Source: Burkholderiales bacterium (GTDB taxonomy: Bacteria; Pseudomonadota; Gammaproteobacteria; Burkholderiales; SG8-41). From it: 64,000 nt of DNA. The DNA lies in NCBI GenBank assembly GCA_019744975.1, contig JAIETP010000010.1:210952-274951 (forward strand). Direction: 5' to 3'. The notes beneath the pieces are model-generated. The model saw only the letters and a program-made list of their open reading frames with translations, was not told the origin of the DNA and made no database searches. A program made the position numbers and the translations under genes. This document shows positions 1-11,629 of the stretch, piece after piece (position 1 is the stretch's first letter; each line of letters starts with the position of its first letter).

Positions 1-450
1 GAGTCGGTGGTGACGCTCACCACACGGTCCACCGCGTCGTAGGTATAGCGCACGGCGGTGCCGGGTTCAGCCACGCGGCTGACGCGACCTGCAGCATCGT
101 AGTCAATGCTGCGGCTGCCGCCGGGGTAATTGATGGAGGTCACCCGGTTGACGTTGTCGTAGCTGTAGGTCGTGACCTGGCCTTTGCGGTCGGTAAACTG
201 GCTTAACCGCCCTGCATTGTCATATTGGTGGCTGGTTGCCCTGTTCAGCGCATCGGTGACCGCGGTGACGCGATCACCAGAATCGTACTGGTAGCTCTCA
301 ATCGCGTTGTTGCGCGGATCAATGACCGAGGCCAGGCGCTGCGCGGGGTCATAGGTCAGACGAGTCTCCTGCGCCAGCGGATCAATGGTCTTGGCGATCT
401 GATCGATGCCGTTGTATTCGGTGCACGTATCAAAACCCAGCGGGTCGGTG
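1..450 (-). pseudogene. Rhs core fragment (third Rhs module, runs off left edge)
   Basis: On the minus strand this stretch encodes YD-repeat Rhs core sequence. It is nearly identical at the DNA level to 2749-3198 in the second module and to about 5524-5973 in the complete Rhs gene. The homology stops abruptly near 450, just after the codons for DPLGFD. There is no start codon or N-terminal region, so it is a displaced core whose tip, if present, lies beyond position 1. Near-identity to both other copies points to recent duplication or gene conversion. It is probably silent until recombined into the full gene; that part is inference from known rhs orphan modules. Confidence 0.8.
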
Positions 451-706
451 CTATCGCAAACCACAGCAAGGATGCGACACGGCGGGGCTTCGGGGCGGGA
501 AACGAGCACGGGGAACTCCGTCAGGCGCGCATGCAGGCAGGTAGAGGAAGAATCATTGTAATCTGTTGTTTTATTGACTATTTTTATTTATGGTGTCTGA
601 CCTTATTTACCGTTTCAGGCAAAAGGCAAGACCTGACCCCATTGCTGCTCTGGTGTTAGTGTCGTAGGTAAACCGGTTCACAACGGGCGTATTGCCGGGA
701 AGATAA
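451..706. other. Rhs module boundary: spacer plus 48-bp Rhs scrap
   Basis: Positions about 463-640 are not Rhs but resemble about 3470-3640, the spacer before the second module. Both contain the same GCAAACCACA start, a shared ACGGCGGGGCTTCG block and an AT-rich tail ending near a GTGTCTG motif. Positions about 658-705 then match 6187-6234 inside the complete Rhs gene, coding on the minus strand for [12 protein letters not shown]. So the third module was cut apart and a spacer now sits between two core pieces that are not adjacent in the intact gene. No gene is visible here. Confidence 0.6.
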
Positions 707-758
707 TATCAGCGATGAGGCAATGCTGGGGTGATGTTTATGCCTGAAATTCTATTGC

Positions 759-1289
759 TTATTGCCTTAAATGCGATGCGAGACTTAAAAACGTAGCTAC
801 GTCGATTACGAAAGCAAATACACCGCCATACAGATATAGATATCTTACATTCCCGACGCCAAACAAAAATTGTGGGGCGACACGCTGACACAAATATATT
901 GAGTACGCCGAAAATACAGTAAGCCATCCTACTGACCAAATAAATCGAATGCCAGGCACAAGCACTGGAGGAATAAAAATTAAATGCAATGCCCAATACA
1001 AATAAGCCAAAGTCATTATTCCAAGAATGATGGTATGGCAGCTCAAGACAATTCTGCGGTAATTCACTCGAACCAAAGCAAATCCAGACAACACTATGAT
1101 TAGAAGCGCAACAACTAATAAAATTACAGCAAGCAGCATTAATTCACTTCCTAGCGCAGGCGATTTCCTAATATAAAACAGTACGAGCGCACTGCCGTTT
1201 GCAAAACCGATAAAGGTTCCGATCAATAAATTAATTACGAGCAACTTTTTAAGCGAAAGCCCTTTTGACTCAATCTCTGCGGCATTCAT
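759..1289 (-). CDS. Small multi-pass membrane protein, candidate immunity protein of the second Rhs module
   Basis: 176 residues starting at ATG 1289, chosen because a GAGGAAG ribosome-binding site lies 6 bases upstream. About five hydrophobic segments span most of the protein, with a charged N-terminus (MNAAEIESKGLSLKK). I recognise no family. It starts 26 bases after the end of the displaced Rhs tip at 1316, mirroring the 30-base gap between the complete Rhs gene and its follower at 3666-4127. In polymorphic toxin loci the gene directly after a toxin tip usually encodes the cognate immunity protein, and membrane immunity proteins often guard against envelope-acting toxins. The role is inferred from position only. 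The base composition is AT-rich compared with the Rhs core, as is common for exchanged cassettes. Confidence 0.6.
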   Translation of the reverse strand: MNAAEIESKGLSLKKLLVINLLIGTFIGFANGSALVLFYIRKSPALGSELMLLAVILLVVALLIIVLSGFALVRVNYRRIVLSCHTIILGIMTLAYLYWALHLIFIPPVLVPGIRFIWSVGWLTVFSAYSIYLCQRVAPQFLFGVGNVRYLYLYGGVFAFVIDVATFLSLASHLRQ

Positions 1290-1315
1290 GGCGGCTTCCT
1301 CTTTTAAATTCCCAC

Positions 1316-3333
1316 CTAGAATGGGCAAGAACATGTTCTCGATTTCTCGGAGAGAACTCGAGAAAAACCAAAACTTACCCCTGCGCTAAGTCCTCCACCC
1401 GTGGCTAAACTCCACCCCCCAGGTGAAGTAGCGCCACCTAACGTAGTGAAGCTAAACACAGTTCCAGCACCCGCAGCTATAGCAAACGATACGTTATTAG
1501 CTGGGCCGGCAAAGACCATTGGATTGATATAGCTGAAGGAATCAGAAAAATTGGCTGTGGACTCTATCCAGCTAATGCCGCCGCCAGCCGATGCAGAGGT
1601 AACAGCTACTTCAACGGTCGTTTGCCTTCCCCCGATGCATTCCGACGTTAACGTGTAGTGGTCCTCCTGATTTTTACCGACGTTAGCTGAAGTAACCGTG
1701 CCACTCCATTGGACCAGACCAAGTGGATCCCGCCGATTTACCGGATCCCCCCCAACATAAGCCCGAACATTGCCACCTCCACGCAACCCAATCGGATCCT
1801 CAGCATAAAAGACCTTCAGCACCGGGTCATAGTACCTCGCCCGGTAGTAGTAGAGCCCGGTCTGATCGTTTTCTCTGGCCGTGTATTGAATCGGATTGCC
1901 CCCATCCGGCCCCAGTGTCTGGGTTTCACCATACGGGGTGTAGGTGTAGTAGTTCTCAATCGCCTGGGTGTCGTTGGCTTGTGCAATAACGGTGTTCAGC
2001 GCATCGGTCAGGTAGGTGCGGTTGCCACTCGCGGCGTAGCGAGCTAGCACTTCATCGAGATTCAGTCCGGTGAGAATTGTCGCACTCACCGCCCCGCCTG
2101 TCACTTCGGCAATGGCCTGCGCACCGTCGTAGACGTAATTCACGGTGTTGCCGTTGACGGTCTTTTCCACACGGCGACCAAGGGCGTCGTACGAAAAACT
2201 CGCATTAATACCCGGCGCGCTGATGCCGGTCAGCCGGTTGCGGCTGTCCCAGGCATAGGTGGTGGTGTTCGAAGCGTTGCCGGTGTCGGTTTTGGCGGCG
2301 AGATTGCCGTTGTCGTCGTAGCTGAGGTTGTAAGTGACGCCGTTCAGCGTGAGCCCGGCCATGCGGTTGGCCGCATTGGGTGGCGGTGAAGGCGGTCTCG
2401 CGAGAGCTGGTGCCACTCATGGCTTTGGTGAGGCGCTGGCCTTTGGCGTCGTAGGTGTAAGTGATGGTTTCTATTGGAGTATTGTCAGATTTCTGGTAAG
2501 CGATGCTGAGCAGACGATCCGCATTATCGTAGGTGAAGATCTGCTTGATGCCGTTGGGCAGAGTCTTGTTGGTGAGGCGGTTCGCGCCATCCCAGGTGTA
2601 GGTCGTGGTCTGCCCGCGATAAACGATGGTCGCCAGTCGGCTGGCATTGTCCCAAGTGTAGTCGGTGGGGTCTGCGCCATTGAGGGTGCGCCGGGTGACG
2701 CGGTCGAGGGTGTCGTATGCGTAGCCGACAGTGTGTTGTCCAGCAACGGAGTCGGTGGTGACGCTCACCACACGGTCCACCGCGTCGTAGGTATAGCGCA
2801 CGGCGGTGCCGGGTTCAGCCACGCGGCTGACGCGACCTGCAGCATCGTAGTCAATGCTGCGGCTGCCGCCGGGGTAATTGATGGAGGTCACCCGGTTGAC
2901 GTTGTCGTAGCTGTAGGTCGTGACCTGGCCTTTGCGGTCGGTAAACTGGCTTAACCGCCCTGCATTGTCATATTGGTGGCTGGTTGCCCTGTTCAGCGCA
3001 TCGGTGACCGCGGTGACGCGATCACCAGAATCGTACTGGTAGCTCTCAATCGCGTTGTTGCGCGGATCGATGACCGAGGCCAGGCGCTGCGCGGGGTCAT
3101 AGGTCAGGCGGGTCTCCTGCGCCAGCGGATCAATGGTCTTGGTGATCTGATCAATGCCGTTGTATTCCGTGCGCGCGTCAAAACCCAGCGGGTCGGTGAT
3201 TCTGATGCGCCGGCCGGCGCCGTCGGTCTGATACAGCGTCTCGTTCCCCAGCGGATCCGCCATCCTGACCAGATCGCCTGCGTCGTTGTACGCCATGGTG
3301 GTCGTGCGGTTGCCCGGCACGGTGATGGAGCTT
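1316..3333 (-). pseudogene. Displaced Rhs core with alternative C-terminal tip (frameshifted orphan module)
   Basis: Minus-strand Rhs/YD-repeat core nearly identical to about 4510-6106 of the complete gene, with no signal peptide or N-terminal region. Homology begins at 3333. A two-base deletion between 2378 and 2379 (the intact copy reads GCATTGTAGGTGG, this copy GCATTGGGTGG) breaks the frame. The upstream part is therefore readable from about 3320 to 2379 and the downstream part from there to 1316. The core ends with the usual DPIG...GGDP...DPLG hallmark near 1716. After it comes a unique tip of about 130 residues, Gly/Ala/Ser-rich with hydrophobic stretches and a CSCPF end, unrelated to the tip at 4158-4500. 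The tip reading frame is intact, so recombination within the identical core could restore a full protein carrying it. Confidence 0.8.
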
Positions 3334-3665
3334 AATTGGGCGCTTGGTGATTTAATCGTGGCCTGAACTGCCCCGGATTACCATTCAGTCGTAGCTGAAG
3401 CTCATGCCGCGGTCGGCAACGGCGGAATCGTCAGCGGCGAATTCGGTCACGACGGTTTGCGGATCAGTGATGTCGCAAACCACAACTGGAATGCGATACG
3501 GCGGGGCTTCGCGGTGGGCAGTGGCGAGCATGAGGGCTTGTTAAAGGCCGGGGGTTGGCATCAGAGCAAGGAACATCATAAGTGTTTGTTTTTATTGATT
3601 ATTTTTTGTTATAGTGTCTGGCGCCGTTTGTCCCGTTTTTCCGGTTTGGTGTCAAGTGAATACTG
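3334..3665. other. Spacer upstream of second Rhs module; no complete gene
   Basis: No convincing gene. On the minus strand a short open stretch (about 3555-3390) reads ...EAPPYRIPVVVCDITDP... and ends at a stop near 3390. A related peptide, ...EAPPCRILAVVCDSTDP, is encoded at about 450-520 and runs straight into Rhs codons. This may be the remnant of a longer conserved reading frame or simply conserved spacer DNA. The AT-rich end near 3590-3640 resembles 560-610. Confidence 0.5.
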
Positions 3666-4127
3666 TCACTGTGTAGCCCATTTATCGCAAATTCGGCTAA
3701 TCGCCTTTTCACTTACTCCCTTCTGAACCCCCCAGAAAATTAAATACCTCTGATCTTTGAACAAAAGGACTGTGTTGACGCCTTCAGGGTTCGATGCAAG
3801 AAAGGATATGCCACAACCGAATTTATTGACATGCGGACCACGCTGTAAATATGGAAGCAGTTTATTTTTTCTTTCGTCCGTAAATTCCCCGATTGTTATC
3901 AATTCCTTCTCTCGTCGCAGCACGACTTCATTTACTTTGGTTCCGTCAAGTACAAAACCGTTTGGCAATTCAATAATTCTTGAAAAAACATTCAAATAAG
4001 TAACGCATCGGAATGTGTATGTGTAGAACATCGCCACATTTACCAATATAAATGTAAGTAATGCAGCCAATATGTAATGTTTGAACCGTGAAGATTTAGT
4101 AATTTCTCGAAATCTAGCTGTATACAT
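3666..4127 (-). CDS. Single-pass membrane protein, candidate immunity protein of the complete Rhs gene
   Basis: 153 residues, starting at ATG 4127. One clear transmembrane segment lies at about residues 18-38 (HYILAALLTFILVNVAMFYT), preceded by basic residues. A soluble C-terminal part of about 115 residues follows, ending in ISRICDKWATQ and containing two Cys. The ribosome-binding site is weak (GCGGAATTGA). The gene begins 30 bases after the Rhs stop, so it is likely cotranscribed. No family is recognised. By analogy with Rhs and CDI loci it is the best candidate for the immunity protein against the 4158-4500 tip; the evidence is positional, not homology. The AT-rich composition contrasts with the Rhs core. 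Confidence 0.6.
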   Translation of the reverse strand: MYTARFREITKSSRFKHYILAALLTFILVNVAMFYTYTFRCVTYLNVFSRIIELPNGFVLDGTKVNEVVLRREKELITIGEFTDERKNKLLPYLQRGPHVNKFGCGISFLASNPEGVNTVLLFKDQRYLIFWGVQKGVSEKAISRICDKWATQ

Positions 4128-4157
4128 TCAATTCCGCGCTCATGTTATTGCCGAATA

Positions 4158-7100
4158 TTACCGGCAGATCTTCGCTATATCTTTGATTAACGGTGCCGGG
4201 CTAGGCGATATTAGCTCGGTTGCCCCCTTCCCTATATCAAAAAAATCTCTCTTGAAATTCTTTACCTCCTCATGACTACGCCGTTGCTCGAGTATTCCAT
4301 ACGGAACACCGGTTTTTGGATCGAAATCTGCAGACCCCTGTGCTCCTGGAGGGGCAAATTGATCAGCTTTGTTAAGTCCGTCTATACGGTTTTGAACCGG
4401 GGTAATCAAATTAATCAAAATGTTAGCTGCATCAGTGTAAATTGCTATTGATGCCGCAATAATTACTATACTTATTAATTCCGCCCTATTTCCTAGTGGA
4501 TCCACGAAACTCAGTGGATCCCCACCCACATACCCATACAGATTCAACCCACCCGCAATCCCAATCGGATCTTCGCTGACGAACCGCTTAAGCACCGGAT
4601 CATAGTACCGCGCCCGGTAGTAGTAGAGCCCCGTCTGGTCGTTTTCTCTGGCCGTGTATTGAATCGGATTCCCGCCATCCGGCCCCAGCGTCTGCGTTTC
4701 ACCATACGGGGTGTAGGTGTAGTAGTTCTCAATCGCCTGGGTGTCGTTGGCTTGTGCAATGACCGTGTTCAGCGCATCGGTCAGGTAGGTGCGGTTGCCT
4801 GATGCCGCGTATCTTGCCAGCACTTCGTCGAGATTCAGTCCGGTGAGGATTGCCGCGCTCACCGTCCCGCCCGTCACTTCGGCAATGGCCTGCGCACCGT
4901 CGTAGACGTAATTCACGGTGTTGCCGTTGACGGTCTTTTCCACACGGCGACCAAGGGCGTCGTACGAAAAACTCGCATTAATACCCGGCGCGCTGATGCC
5001 GGTCAGCCGGTTGCGGCTGTCCCAGGCATAGGTGGTGGTGTTCGAAGCGTTGCCGGTGTCGGTTTTGGCGGCGAGATTGCCGTTGTCGTCGTAGCTGAGG
5101 CTGTAAGTGACGCCGTTCAGCGTAAGCCCGGCCATGCGGTTGGCCGCATTGTAGGTGGCGGTGAAAGCGGTCTCGCGAGAGCTCGTGCCACTCATGGCTT
5201 TGGTGAGGCGCTGACCTTTGGCGTCGTAGGTATAAGTGATTGTTTCTATCGGTGTATTGTCGGCCTTCTGGTAGGCAATGCTGAGCAGGCGATCCGCATT
5301 GTCGTAGGTGAATATCTGCTTGATGCCGTTGGGTAGCGTCTTGTTGGTAAGGCGGTTTGCGCCATCCCAGGTGTAGGTCGTGGTCTGGCCGCGGTAAATG
5401 ATGGTCGCAAGTCTGCTCGCTGCATCCCAAGTGTAATCGGTGGGGTCAGCGCCGTTCAGGGTGCGCCGGGTGACGCGGTCGAGGGTGTCGTATTCGTAGC
5501 CGACGGTGTGTTGTCCGGCAACGGAATCGGTGGTGACGCTCACCACACGGTCCACCGCGTCGTAGGTATAGCGCACGGCGGTGCCGGGTTCAGCCACGCG
5601 GCTGACGCGACCTGCAGCATCGTAGTCAATGCTGCGGCTGCCGCCGGGGTAATTGATGGAGGTCACCCGGTTGACGTTGTCGTAGCTGTAGGTCGTGACC
5701 TGGCCTTTGCGGTCGGTAAACTGGCTTAACCGCCCTGCATTGTCATATTGGTGGCTGGTTGCCCTGTTCAGCGCATCGGTGACCGCGGTGACGCGATCAC
5801 CAGAATCGTACTGGTAGCTCTCAATCGCGTTGTTGCGCGGATCAATGACCGAGGCCAGGCGCTGCGCGGGGTCATAGGTCAGGCGGGTCTCCTGCGCCAA
5901 GGGATCAATGGTCTTGGTGATCTGATCGATGCCGTTGTATTCCGTGCGCGTATCAAAGCCCAGCGGGTCGGTGATTCTGATGCGCCGGCCGGCACCGTCG
6001 GTCTGATACAGCGTCTCGTTCCCCAGCGGATCGGCCATCCTGACCAGGTCACCTGCGTCGTTGTACTCCAGCGTCATGGTGCGGTTGCCCGGCACGGTGA
6101 TCGAGCTCAGCTCCGCACGCAGGGTATAGCCGAGTGTGGTCGTATTGTTCAGCGGATCAATTGTGCTGATCAGCCGGCTGGTGTTGGTGTCGTAGGTAAA
6201 CCGGTTCACGACGGGCGTATTGCCGGGAAGATAACGTGTGGCTGTAGTCGTAAGGTTCCATTTAGGATCGAACGCATAGTCCATCACACGGTTGAGCGGA
6301 TCAATCTCCTGTATGCGATTGCCTTGGGCGTCATACTGGTACTTCCAGGTACGTCCGATGGCGTCGGTGCGCTGAATTACCCGATTGACTGCATCGAGTT
6401 TGCGAACGTCCTGCTGACCCAGTCCGTCGGTTGAGCTCAGCATGGCACCGACAGCATTATAGGTGTAACGCTTGGTGGTCCCGTTGGGTTCAGTGACGGT
6501 GGTTGCAATGACGCGCCCGCCATGAATACGCCAGCCCGCTTGGAAATTTTCCCAGGAATCGGTGTCAGGACAGTTGGCAGTGCACTGGGTATTCGGGGCG
6601 CTGGTGTGCGTGACGCATGCACCAGTGACCCGGTAATCCATCCGCGTTTCCAGCCCGTCATAACCCAACTGCCGCAGTACGCGCCGGGCGGAACCGTAGA
6701 AATTGGTGGTCGGATTGGTCCGTCCAGGATATTGAATTGTTTTGATACGCTCTCCCATGGCAGGCTGCGATGCTGCGCATACCGGTGCGGGCGGTATTTC
6801 GGAGTCGTTGACGTAGGTGTAACTGGTAACCTTGTTGTCGGCATCGGTCATCGTAGCGATGCGATTCGTCGACGTGTAGCTATAGCTTGTCACACGGTTA
6901 GCCGTATCGCGCATTTCAGAAACAAAACCATTACCACCATAGGTCATGGTGACGTTGCGGATGCCACTACCAACGGAAGTAATGCGCCCGTCACTTCTGC
7001 GGTTGATGCGCAAAGAGTTGCCCGCGGCATCAATCATCTCGGTCAGGAACGTCGTTGGCCCTCCACGGGTGACGACGGGTGTAAACGGGTTGAAGCGCCA

Positions 7101-10100
7101 TTTACGTCCGTCTTTGAATGCAAGCTCCCACTCATTCGATGCAGCGTTTAGCGCACGAATCACGGCACCATCAAATCGCGGATCATCGAATGACCGATAG
7201 TTACCGGAGCCATCATCCACAAAATTGATGCCCTCGTTCGGTGGCAATAACAGCCGCTTTTGCGGACCGGAGAATGGCAGGAATACAACATCGTAATCGA
7301 GCGTCCAACCGAGTCCCACCGAACCGGAGATGCCGCCAATATTATTGAAGGCATCAATCGGATCGTAGCTCATTCCCGTATCGATCGGCGTCAATCCGCC
7401 ACAAGAAAGCCCGCTGGTCGAGGGTAATTCCTGCCCGGAGTACAGATTGACGGGATTGCCCGCGGTAGGCCGCGGACAGCCCTTGCCCGGCTTCGCGCTG
7501 ACCTGTTTGCCCAGACATACGAGACCACATACACCGCAGAACCGGGGGATCCCCGTACCGGCTGGCATGCTCACGGTCTTGCCGTTGGGATCCACGATAC
7601 CTTGACCGGCAATTTTCCATTCGCCGCTACCCCCCATCGGACTGCCATCGAAGAAATACACTGGTACGCTTGTACCTGGCTCGGCATCCGTATCATTGGG
7701 CAAAGTCACAGGAATTGGTGCACTCGGAATTCCGCCCATAGGGGTGCCGAAGTACATCTGATACGCGGCGCCTACCGGCGCTGGCGGCGGCGATACTGGA
7801 ATCTTACTGATATCGACCTGTTCTATTGCGATGCGGGTTTTGACGACACCATCCCAGCCGGTAATTGTGACGCCGGCAGGCAGTTTGATTGCCAACCCCG
7901 GATAGCGGCTATCGGTAATGAACTGGTCTTGGGCCGCGTTACTGATCGGCGTGAACTTGTCATCCGCAGGCGGCGGATTGATAGTCCAGTCCGGCATGAC
8001 GTTGATCGTATTTGCAGCAAGCGGCACGCTATACGGCCAAATCGGATACAGCGGATTTGCTGGTGTTGCGTCGAAACGGAAAGTCACCGCACCGGCAGTT
8101 AATCCGATCAGAACGAAATTTCCCGCAGCATCGGTAACCGTCTGTGGCTGCGGGTTGGGACCAATATCAGCCCTGACGATGATCCCGGCGATACCCTGAC
8201 CCTCCGGCGTCACGAAGCGGCCCTTGATACCGGTTACCCCGGTCGCAGCCGCTACGGTGAGACTGATGGTGGCGCTGCGGTTGATCGAGAATCCATTGCC
8301 CGGCCCCGTTGCCTGCACGGTGACCGTGTAGTTGCCCGGTACAGCCGCCGCAGTCGAGGAAAAAGTAATAGCTCCCGATTGGAATGCAGAGAGTGTCGCG
8401 GCCGGGCTGATTGCAGCAGTTACCCCTGCAGGCAAACCTTGCACGTTTAATCTCACCAGACCGGTGTAGGGATTGGTGCCCGTGGAAGCAATCTGGGCTT
8501 GCGCGGTGTTCGACGCCCCTTGATACACGGTAACGTTGGCCGGACTCGCAACCAGTTGGAAATCCTGTTCGCCCTGGGTCACGGTGAACGGCGGGCTGAC
8601 GGCAGTGCCATTGGCATTGGTCACCGATATAGGCCCGGTTTGCGCATTTTGCGGAACAGCGACCGTGAGACGAGTTGCCGTAGCCGTCAGTACCGGGCTA
8701 GTCGCGTTCCCGGTGAAACTAACCTGATTGCTGGCGGACTTCGGATCAAAACCAGTTCCGTTGAAGGTAACTATGGTTCCCGGTGCGCCGCTGGTAGGCG
8801 CTATCGAGGTAATTGAAAGCGCCGAGGCTACTGTTAATGCGAGCGCTCCAGGCAGACGATTGGGTGCAGTCGCCGTCAGCGTGACACTGCCTGCCGTGTT
8901 CGCTGTAAATGTAAAAGTTGTAATGCTTTCAAATTCGGGGATGACAACTGTTGCGGGGAAGCTTCCCGTTCCCGTGCCCGATTGGGTGAGACTGACGGTG
9001 AGTCCTCCAAGTGGCGGCGCATCTGAAGACTGAACCGTAACAATGGTGCTCTGTCCTGACTGCAGTGTAGAACTTGGCGCACTCAATACAAGCGCGCCCG
9101 GCGCCCTCACGGTCAATGCGGTGTTGACACTGATAGTGACACTTTGCCCAGTCTGCGCTGCCATAAACGTATAGCTCGAGCTAATCGTAGTCTGGCCCGT
9201 CGCCAGCGCACTGGCGACCCCGGTGTTTGCAATACTGGCGATGATGCTGTCACTACTTGACCAAGTCGCTTGGGTAGTCAGGTTCTGGGTGCTGCCGTCG
9301 GTCATGGTACCGGTCGCCGTAAACGAAATGCTCTCTCCAATATAAGCCGTTGGGGTCTGCGGCGAGAGTGTTAAGAGTGTTAACTCTGCAGGTGTTACTG
9401 TGATCGCTGCAGTTGCCGTGCCCCCATTCAAGGTGGCGCTGATTGTGGCTTGACCTTGAGCATTAGCCGTCACCGGGAAATCGGCGAACAATGCCCCGGC
9501 AGGAATATTGACCGTCGGCGGCACTGACACAAATGCCGGATTACTCGAACTCAATACCACTGCGCTGGCCGTTATCGGCGCGCGTGACACTGCCACCCGC
9601 AGTGTGCCCGGCGTTCCTTTGGGAAGCGTTAACGCGCCCGGTGTAATGCCTGTGACAGCAGGTGGCGGTGGCGTCACTTGCACCAAAGCCGATGCACTGG
9701 TGTTATTGACGCTTACCGTGATCGTGGCATCACCAGCTGTCAGCGTATTGATGGGTATTGGAGTACTGATCTGTCCGGCCGGAATCGAGATACTCGCGGG
9801 CGCTTGCGCAATTCCCGCATTACTGCTCACAACAGCAACTGTAGTGACCGCCTCTTGGGCTACGTTCAGTGTGACGGTCAGAGTGCCGGTGACCCCTTGC
9901 TGCAAAGGCAGCGGATTGGGCAACAAACTCACGATAGCCGCAGGCTGTGGGGCGATGTGTACATTTGCGCCTTGGCTGGTACCGTTAGCACTGGCGATAA
10001 TCACCGCATTGCCCGTCGCGAGCGCAGTAACGGTAAAGGTGGTGCTCAACTGGCCTTGCGCAACGGTAACGCTCATTGGCACTTGCAGCAGACCCGGATT

Positions 10101-11507
10101 ATTCACGGCGAGCGCAATTTCCGTGTTACTGGATTGGGTCGCGTTGATGGTGACCGTAAAAGTGCTGACCGCTCCGACGTTCATGGTGAAGGGCGATGGC
10201 ACGAGCGAAACCACTGCAACAGGCGGTGCGATAACATTGACCACTGCCGACGCGCTACTGCCATTCAAACTGGCGGTAACCCCAGCTTGCCCAAAAGCAA
10301 CGGCACTAACGACGACCGTGGTACTGGTCTGTCCCGCGGGCACTACAACCTGTGCAGGCGAGCTAGCGATGCCTGGCGGGGTAACGCTGACCGGGATCAC
10401 GGTATCGGCAGTCTGAGCCGCCGAAATCGTAAGCGTAAGCCCGGTGCTCGCGCCCAAGGTAACGTTAGTCGTTACCGGCAGCAGAGACACCACGGTGGGC
10501 GGGGCTGGATTGACTGTGATCTGGCTGGCGACTGTAGAGCCATTCAGGCTGGCGCTAACTTGGCTTGTACCAGGACTAAGGCCGTTAACCGGTAGACTGA
10601 CGGTCAATTGACCGGCTGGCACGATCACGCTCGCCGGTACGCTAGCCACGCCTGGCGCGCTGCTTGCTAAACTGACGCTGGTATTATCAACGGGGGCACT
10701 GGTCAGCGTGACCGTAAGCGTTCCGTTTGCGCCTTGCGTGATTAGCAATGATGATGGCAAAAGACTCGCCACGGTCGGTAGTGCCGGCGTGACATTGATG
10801 GTCGCACTGGCGCTGCCGCCATTCAACGTTGCAGTTACGGTTGCATTGCCTTGTGCGACTCCAGTTACGGGAATGGCAACGCTCGTTTGACCTGCGTTGA
10901 AATTAACGCTTGCCGGTACAGTTGCCACACCGCTGTTAGCACTGGTCACGGCGAGATTGCCCGCACTCAACGGTGAGGGCGACAGATTGACCGTCAAATT
11001 ACCAGTGGCACCGGCGGTGATGGTCAGCGGATTAGGTGCAAGAGCGGTGGGTACCGTCTGTATCGGCGTGCCCAGAATTCGTAGCCGGAATGCCGCGCCC
11101 GGCGACCCCGCCAAACTCACCGAAATGGAGTTGCTCGCGCCACTCAATGTGACGGGCTTCTCCAGAAGCGTGACTTGGTTCCCGAACTCGGAAGGACCAG
11201 CGACTTGCACTCCGTTAAGGGTCACTGTGGCAGAGGTAACTCGATTCGCCCCAGGTACCGCAGGGTCACCATTTTCTATGCGAAGCATAAAAGGAGCCGT
11301 GGTACCACTGGGAATGCTGAAAGTATCGGTGACAGTGACAGGAGTTCCGGTAGTACGGGTATAGATCTTTGGGCCAAAGACCAACTCGGTCGGGGCAGTT
11401 TGCGCAAACGCCCAACCAGGCGCCAAGATCATCAAGGCGAGAGCACATGCCCCCAACATGCGAAAAACACGCTCAAATTTCGCCGTCGATTTCACCAAGT
11501 TATTCAT
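4158..11507 (-). CDS. Complete secreted Rhs polymorphic toxin-like protein with Ig-like N-terminal region
   Basis: 2,449 residues from ATG 11507, chosen because an AGGATAG site lies just upstream and it gives a clean Sec signal peptide (...[15 protein letters not shown], cleavage near residue 36). Next come roughly six repeats of about 88 residues, each starting near a SLLPxxL motif and ending in [14 protein letters not shown] linkers. A Big_2-like domain, an IPT/TIG-like domain (about 870-950), a carboxypeptidase-regulatory-like fold ([15 protein letters not shown]) and, from about residue 1345, a DUF6531-like start ([13 protein letters not shown]) follow. YD repeats run to the Rhs core hallmark ([13 protein letters not shown]...DPLG) near residue 2336. 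The last 113 residues form a distinct tip that begins with a hydrophobic stretch. There is no PAAR or VgrG-type N-terminus, so delivery by type VI secretion is unlikely; Sec export is indicated. The toxic activity of the tip is not recognised. Confidence 0.85.
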   Translation of the reverse strand: MNNLVKSTAKFERVFRMLGACALALMILAPGWAFAQTAPTELVFGPKIYTRTTGTPVTVTDTFSIPSGTTAPFMLRIENGDPAVPGANRVTSATVTLNGVQVAGPSEFGNQVTLLEKPVTLSGASNSISVSLAGSPGAAFRLRILGTPIQTVPTALAPNPLTITAGATGNLTVNLSPSPLSAGNLAVTSANSGVATVPASVNFNAGQTSVAIPVTGVAQGNATVTATLNGGSASATINVTPALPTVASLLPSSLLITQGANGTLTVTLTSAPVDNTSVSLASSAPGVASVPASVIVPAGQLTVSLPVNGLSPGTSQVSASLNGSTVASQITVNPAPPTVVSLLPVTTNVTLGASTGLTLTISAAQTADTVIPVSVTPPGIASSPAQVVVPAGQTSTTVVVSAVAFGQAGVTASLNGSSASAVVNVIAPPVAVVSLVPSPFTMNVGAVSTFTVTINATQSSNTEIALAVNNPGLLQVPMSVTVAQGQLSTTFTVTALATGNAVIIASANGTSQGANVHIAPQPAAIVSLLPNPLPLQQGVTGTLTVTLNVAQEAVTTVAVVSSNAGIAQAPASISIPAGQISTPIPINTLTAGDATITVSVNNTSASALVQVTPPPPAVTGITPGALTLPKGTPGTLRVAVSRAPITASAVVLSSSNPAFVSVPPTVNIPAGALFADFPVTANAQGQATISATLNGGTATAAITVTPAELTLLTLSPQTPTAYIGESISFTATGTMTDGSTQNLTTQATWSSSDSIIASIANTGVASALATGQTTISSSYTFMAAQTGQSVTISVNTALTVRAPGALVLSAPSSTLQSGQSTIVTVQSSDAPPLGGLTVSLTQSGTGTGSFPATVVIPEFESITTFTFTANTAGSVTLTATAPNRLPGALALTVASALSITSIAPTSGAPGTIVTFNGTGFDPKSASNQVSFTGNATSPVLTATATRLTVAVPQNAQTGPISVTNANGTAVSPPFTVTQGEQDFQLVASPANVTVYQGASNTAQAQIASTGTNPYTGLVRLNVQGLPAGVTAAISPAATLSAFQSGAITFSSTAAAVPGNYTVTVQATGPGNGFSINRSATISLTVAAATGVTGIKGRFVTPEGQGIAGIIVRADIGPNPQPQTVTDAAGNFVLIGLTAGAVTFRFDATPANPLYPIWPYSVPLAANTINVMPDWTINPPPADDKFTPISNAAQDQFITDSRYPGLAIKLPAGVTITGWDGVVKTRIAIEQVDISKIPVSPPPAPVGAAYQMYFGTPMGGIPSAPIPVTLPNDTDAEPGTSVPVYFFDGSPMGGSGEWKIAGQGIVDPNGKTVSMPAGTGIPRFCGVCGLVCLGKQVSAKPGKGCPRPTAGNPVNLYSGQELPSTSGLSCGGLTPIDTGMSYDPIDAFNNIGGISGSVGLGWTLDYDVVFLPFSGPQKRLLLPPNEGINFVDDGSGNYRSFDDPRFDGAVIRALNAASNEWELAFKDGRKWRFNPFTPVVTRGGPTTFLTEMIDAAGNSLRINRRSDGRITSVGSGIRNVTMTYGGNGFVSEMRDTANRVTSYSYTSTNRIATMTDADNKVTSYTYVNDSEIPPAPVCAASQPAMGERIKTIQYPGRTNPTTNFYGSARRVLRQLGYDGLETRMDYRVTGACVTHTSAPNTQCTANCPDTDSWENFQAGWRIHGGRVIATTVTEPNGTTKRYTYNAVGAMLSSTDGLGQQDVRKLDAVNRVIQRTDAIGRTWKYQYDAQGNRIQEIDPLNRVMDYAFDPKWNLTTTATRYLPGNTPVVNRFTYDTNTSRLISTIDPLNNTTTLGYTLRAELSSITVPGNRTMTLEYNDAGDLVRMADPLGNETLYQTDGAGRRIRITDPLGFDTRTEYNGIDQITKTIDPLAQETRLTYDPAQRLASVIDPRNNAIESYQYDSGDRVTAVTDALNRATSHQYDNAGRLSQFTDRKGQVTTYSYDNVNRVTSINYPGGSRSIDYDAAGRVSRVAEPGTAVRYTYDAVDRVVSVTTDSVAGQHTVGYEYDTLDRVTRRTLNGADPTDYTWDAASRLATIIYRGQTTTYTWDGANRLTNKTLPNGIKQIFTYDNADRLLSIAYQKADNTPIETITYTYDAKGQRLTKAMSGTSSRETAFTATYNAANRMAGLTLNGVTYSLSYDDNGNLAAKTDTGNASNTTTYAWDSRNRLTGISAPGINASFSYDALGRRVEKTVNGNTVNYVYDGAQAIAEVTGGTVSAAILTGLNLDEVLARYAASGNRTYLTDALNTVIAQANDTQAIENYYTYTPYGETQTLGPDGGNPIQYTARENDQTGLYYYRARYYDPVLKRFVSEDPIGIAGGLNLYGYVGGDPLSFVDPLGNRAELISIVIIAASIAIYTDAANILINLITPVQNRIDGLNKADQFAPPGAQGSADFDPKTGVPYGILEQRRSHEEVKNFKRDFFDIGKGATELISPSPAPLIKDIAKICR

Positions 11508-11629
11508 AATTTCTATCCTGGCCAGCGCCATTCTTATTGCAGCAAATAGAACGGCGCAAAGCATACGCAGACCGATTTTCCAGCAACAAATAAACAGTCA
11601 AATCATTACCCTTACCGAAGGCACGCTTC

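Noticed and set aside
8499..10595. Several plus-strand open frames inside the Rhs N-terminal region
   Set aside because: They mirror the Ig-like repeats of the minus-strand Rhs gene and show no independent start or family.
4158..11507. Type VI secretion effector reading of the Rhs protein
   Set aside because: The N-terminus is a Sec signal and Ig-like repeats, with no PAAR, VgrG or other type VI adaptor region, and no type VI genes are in the window.
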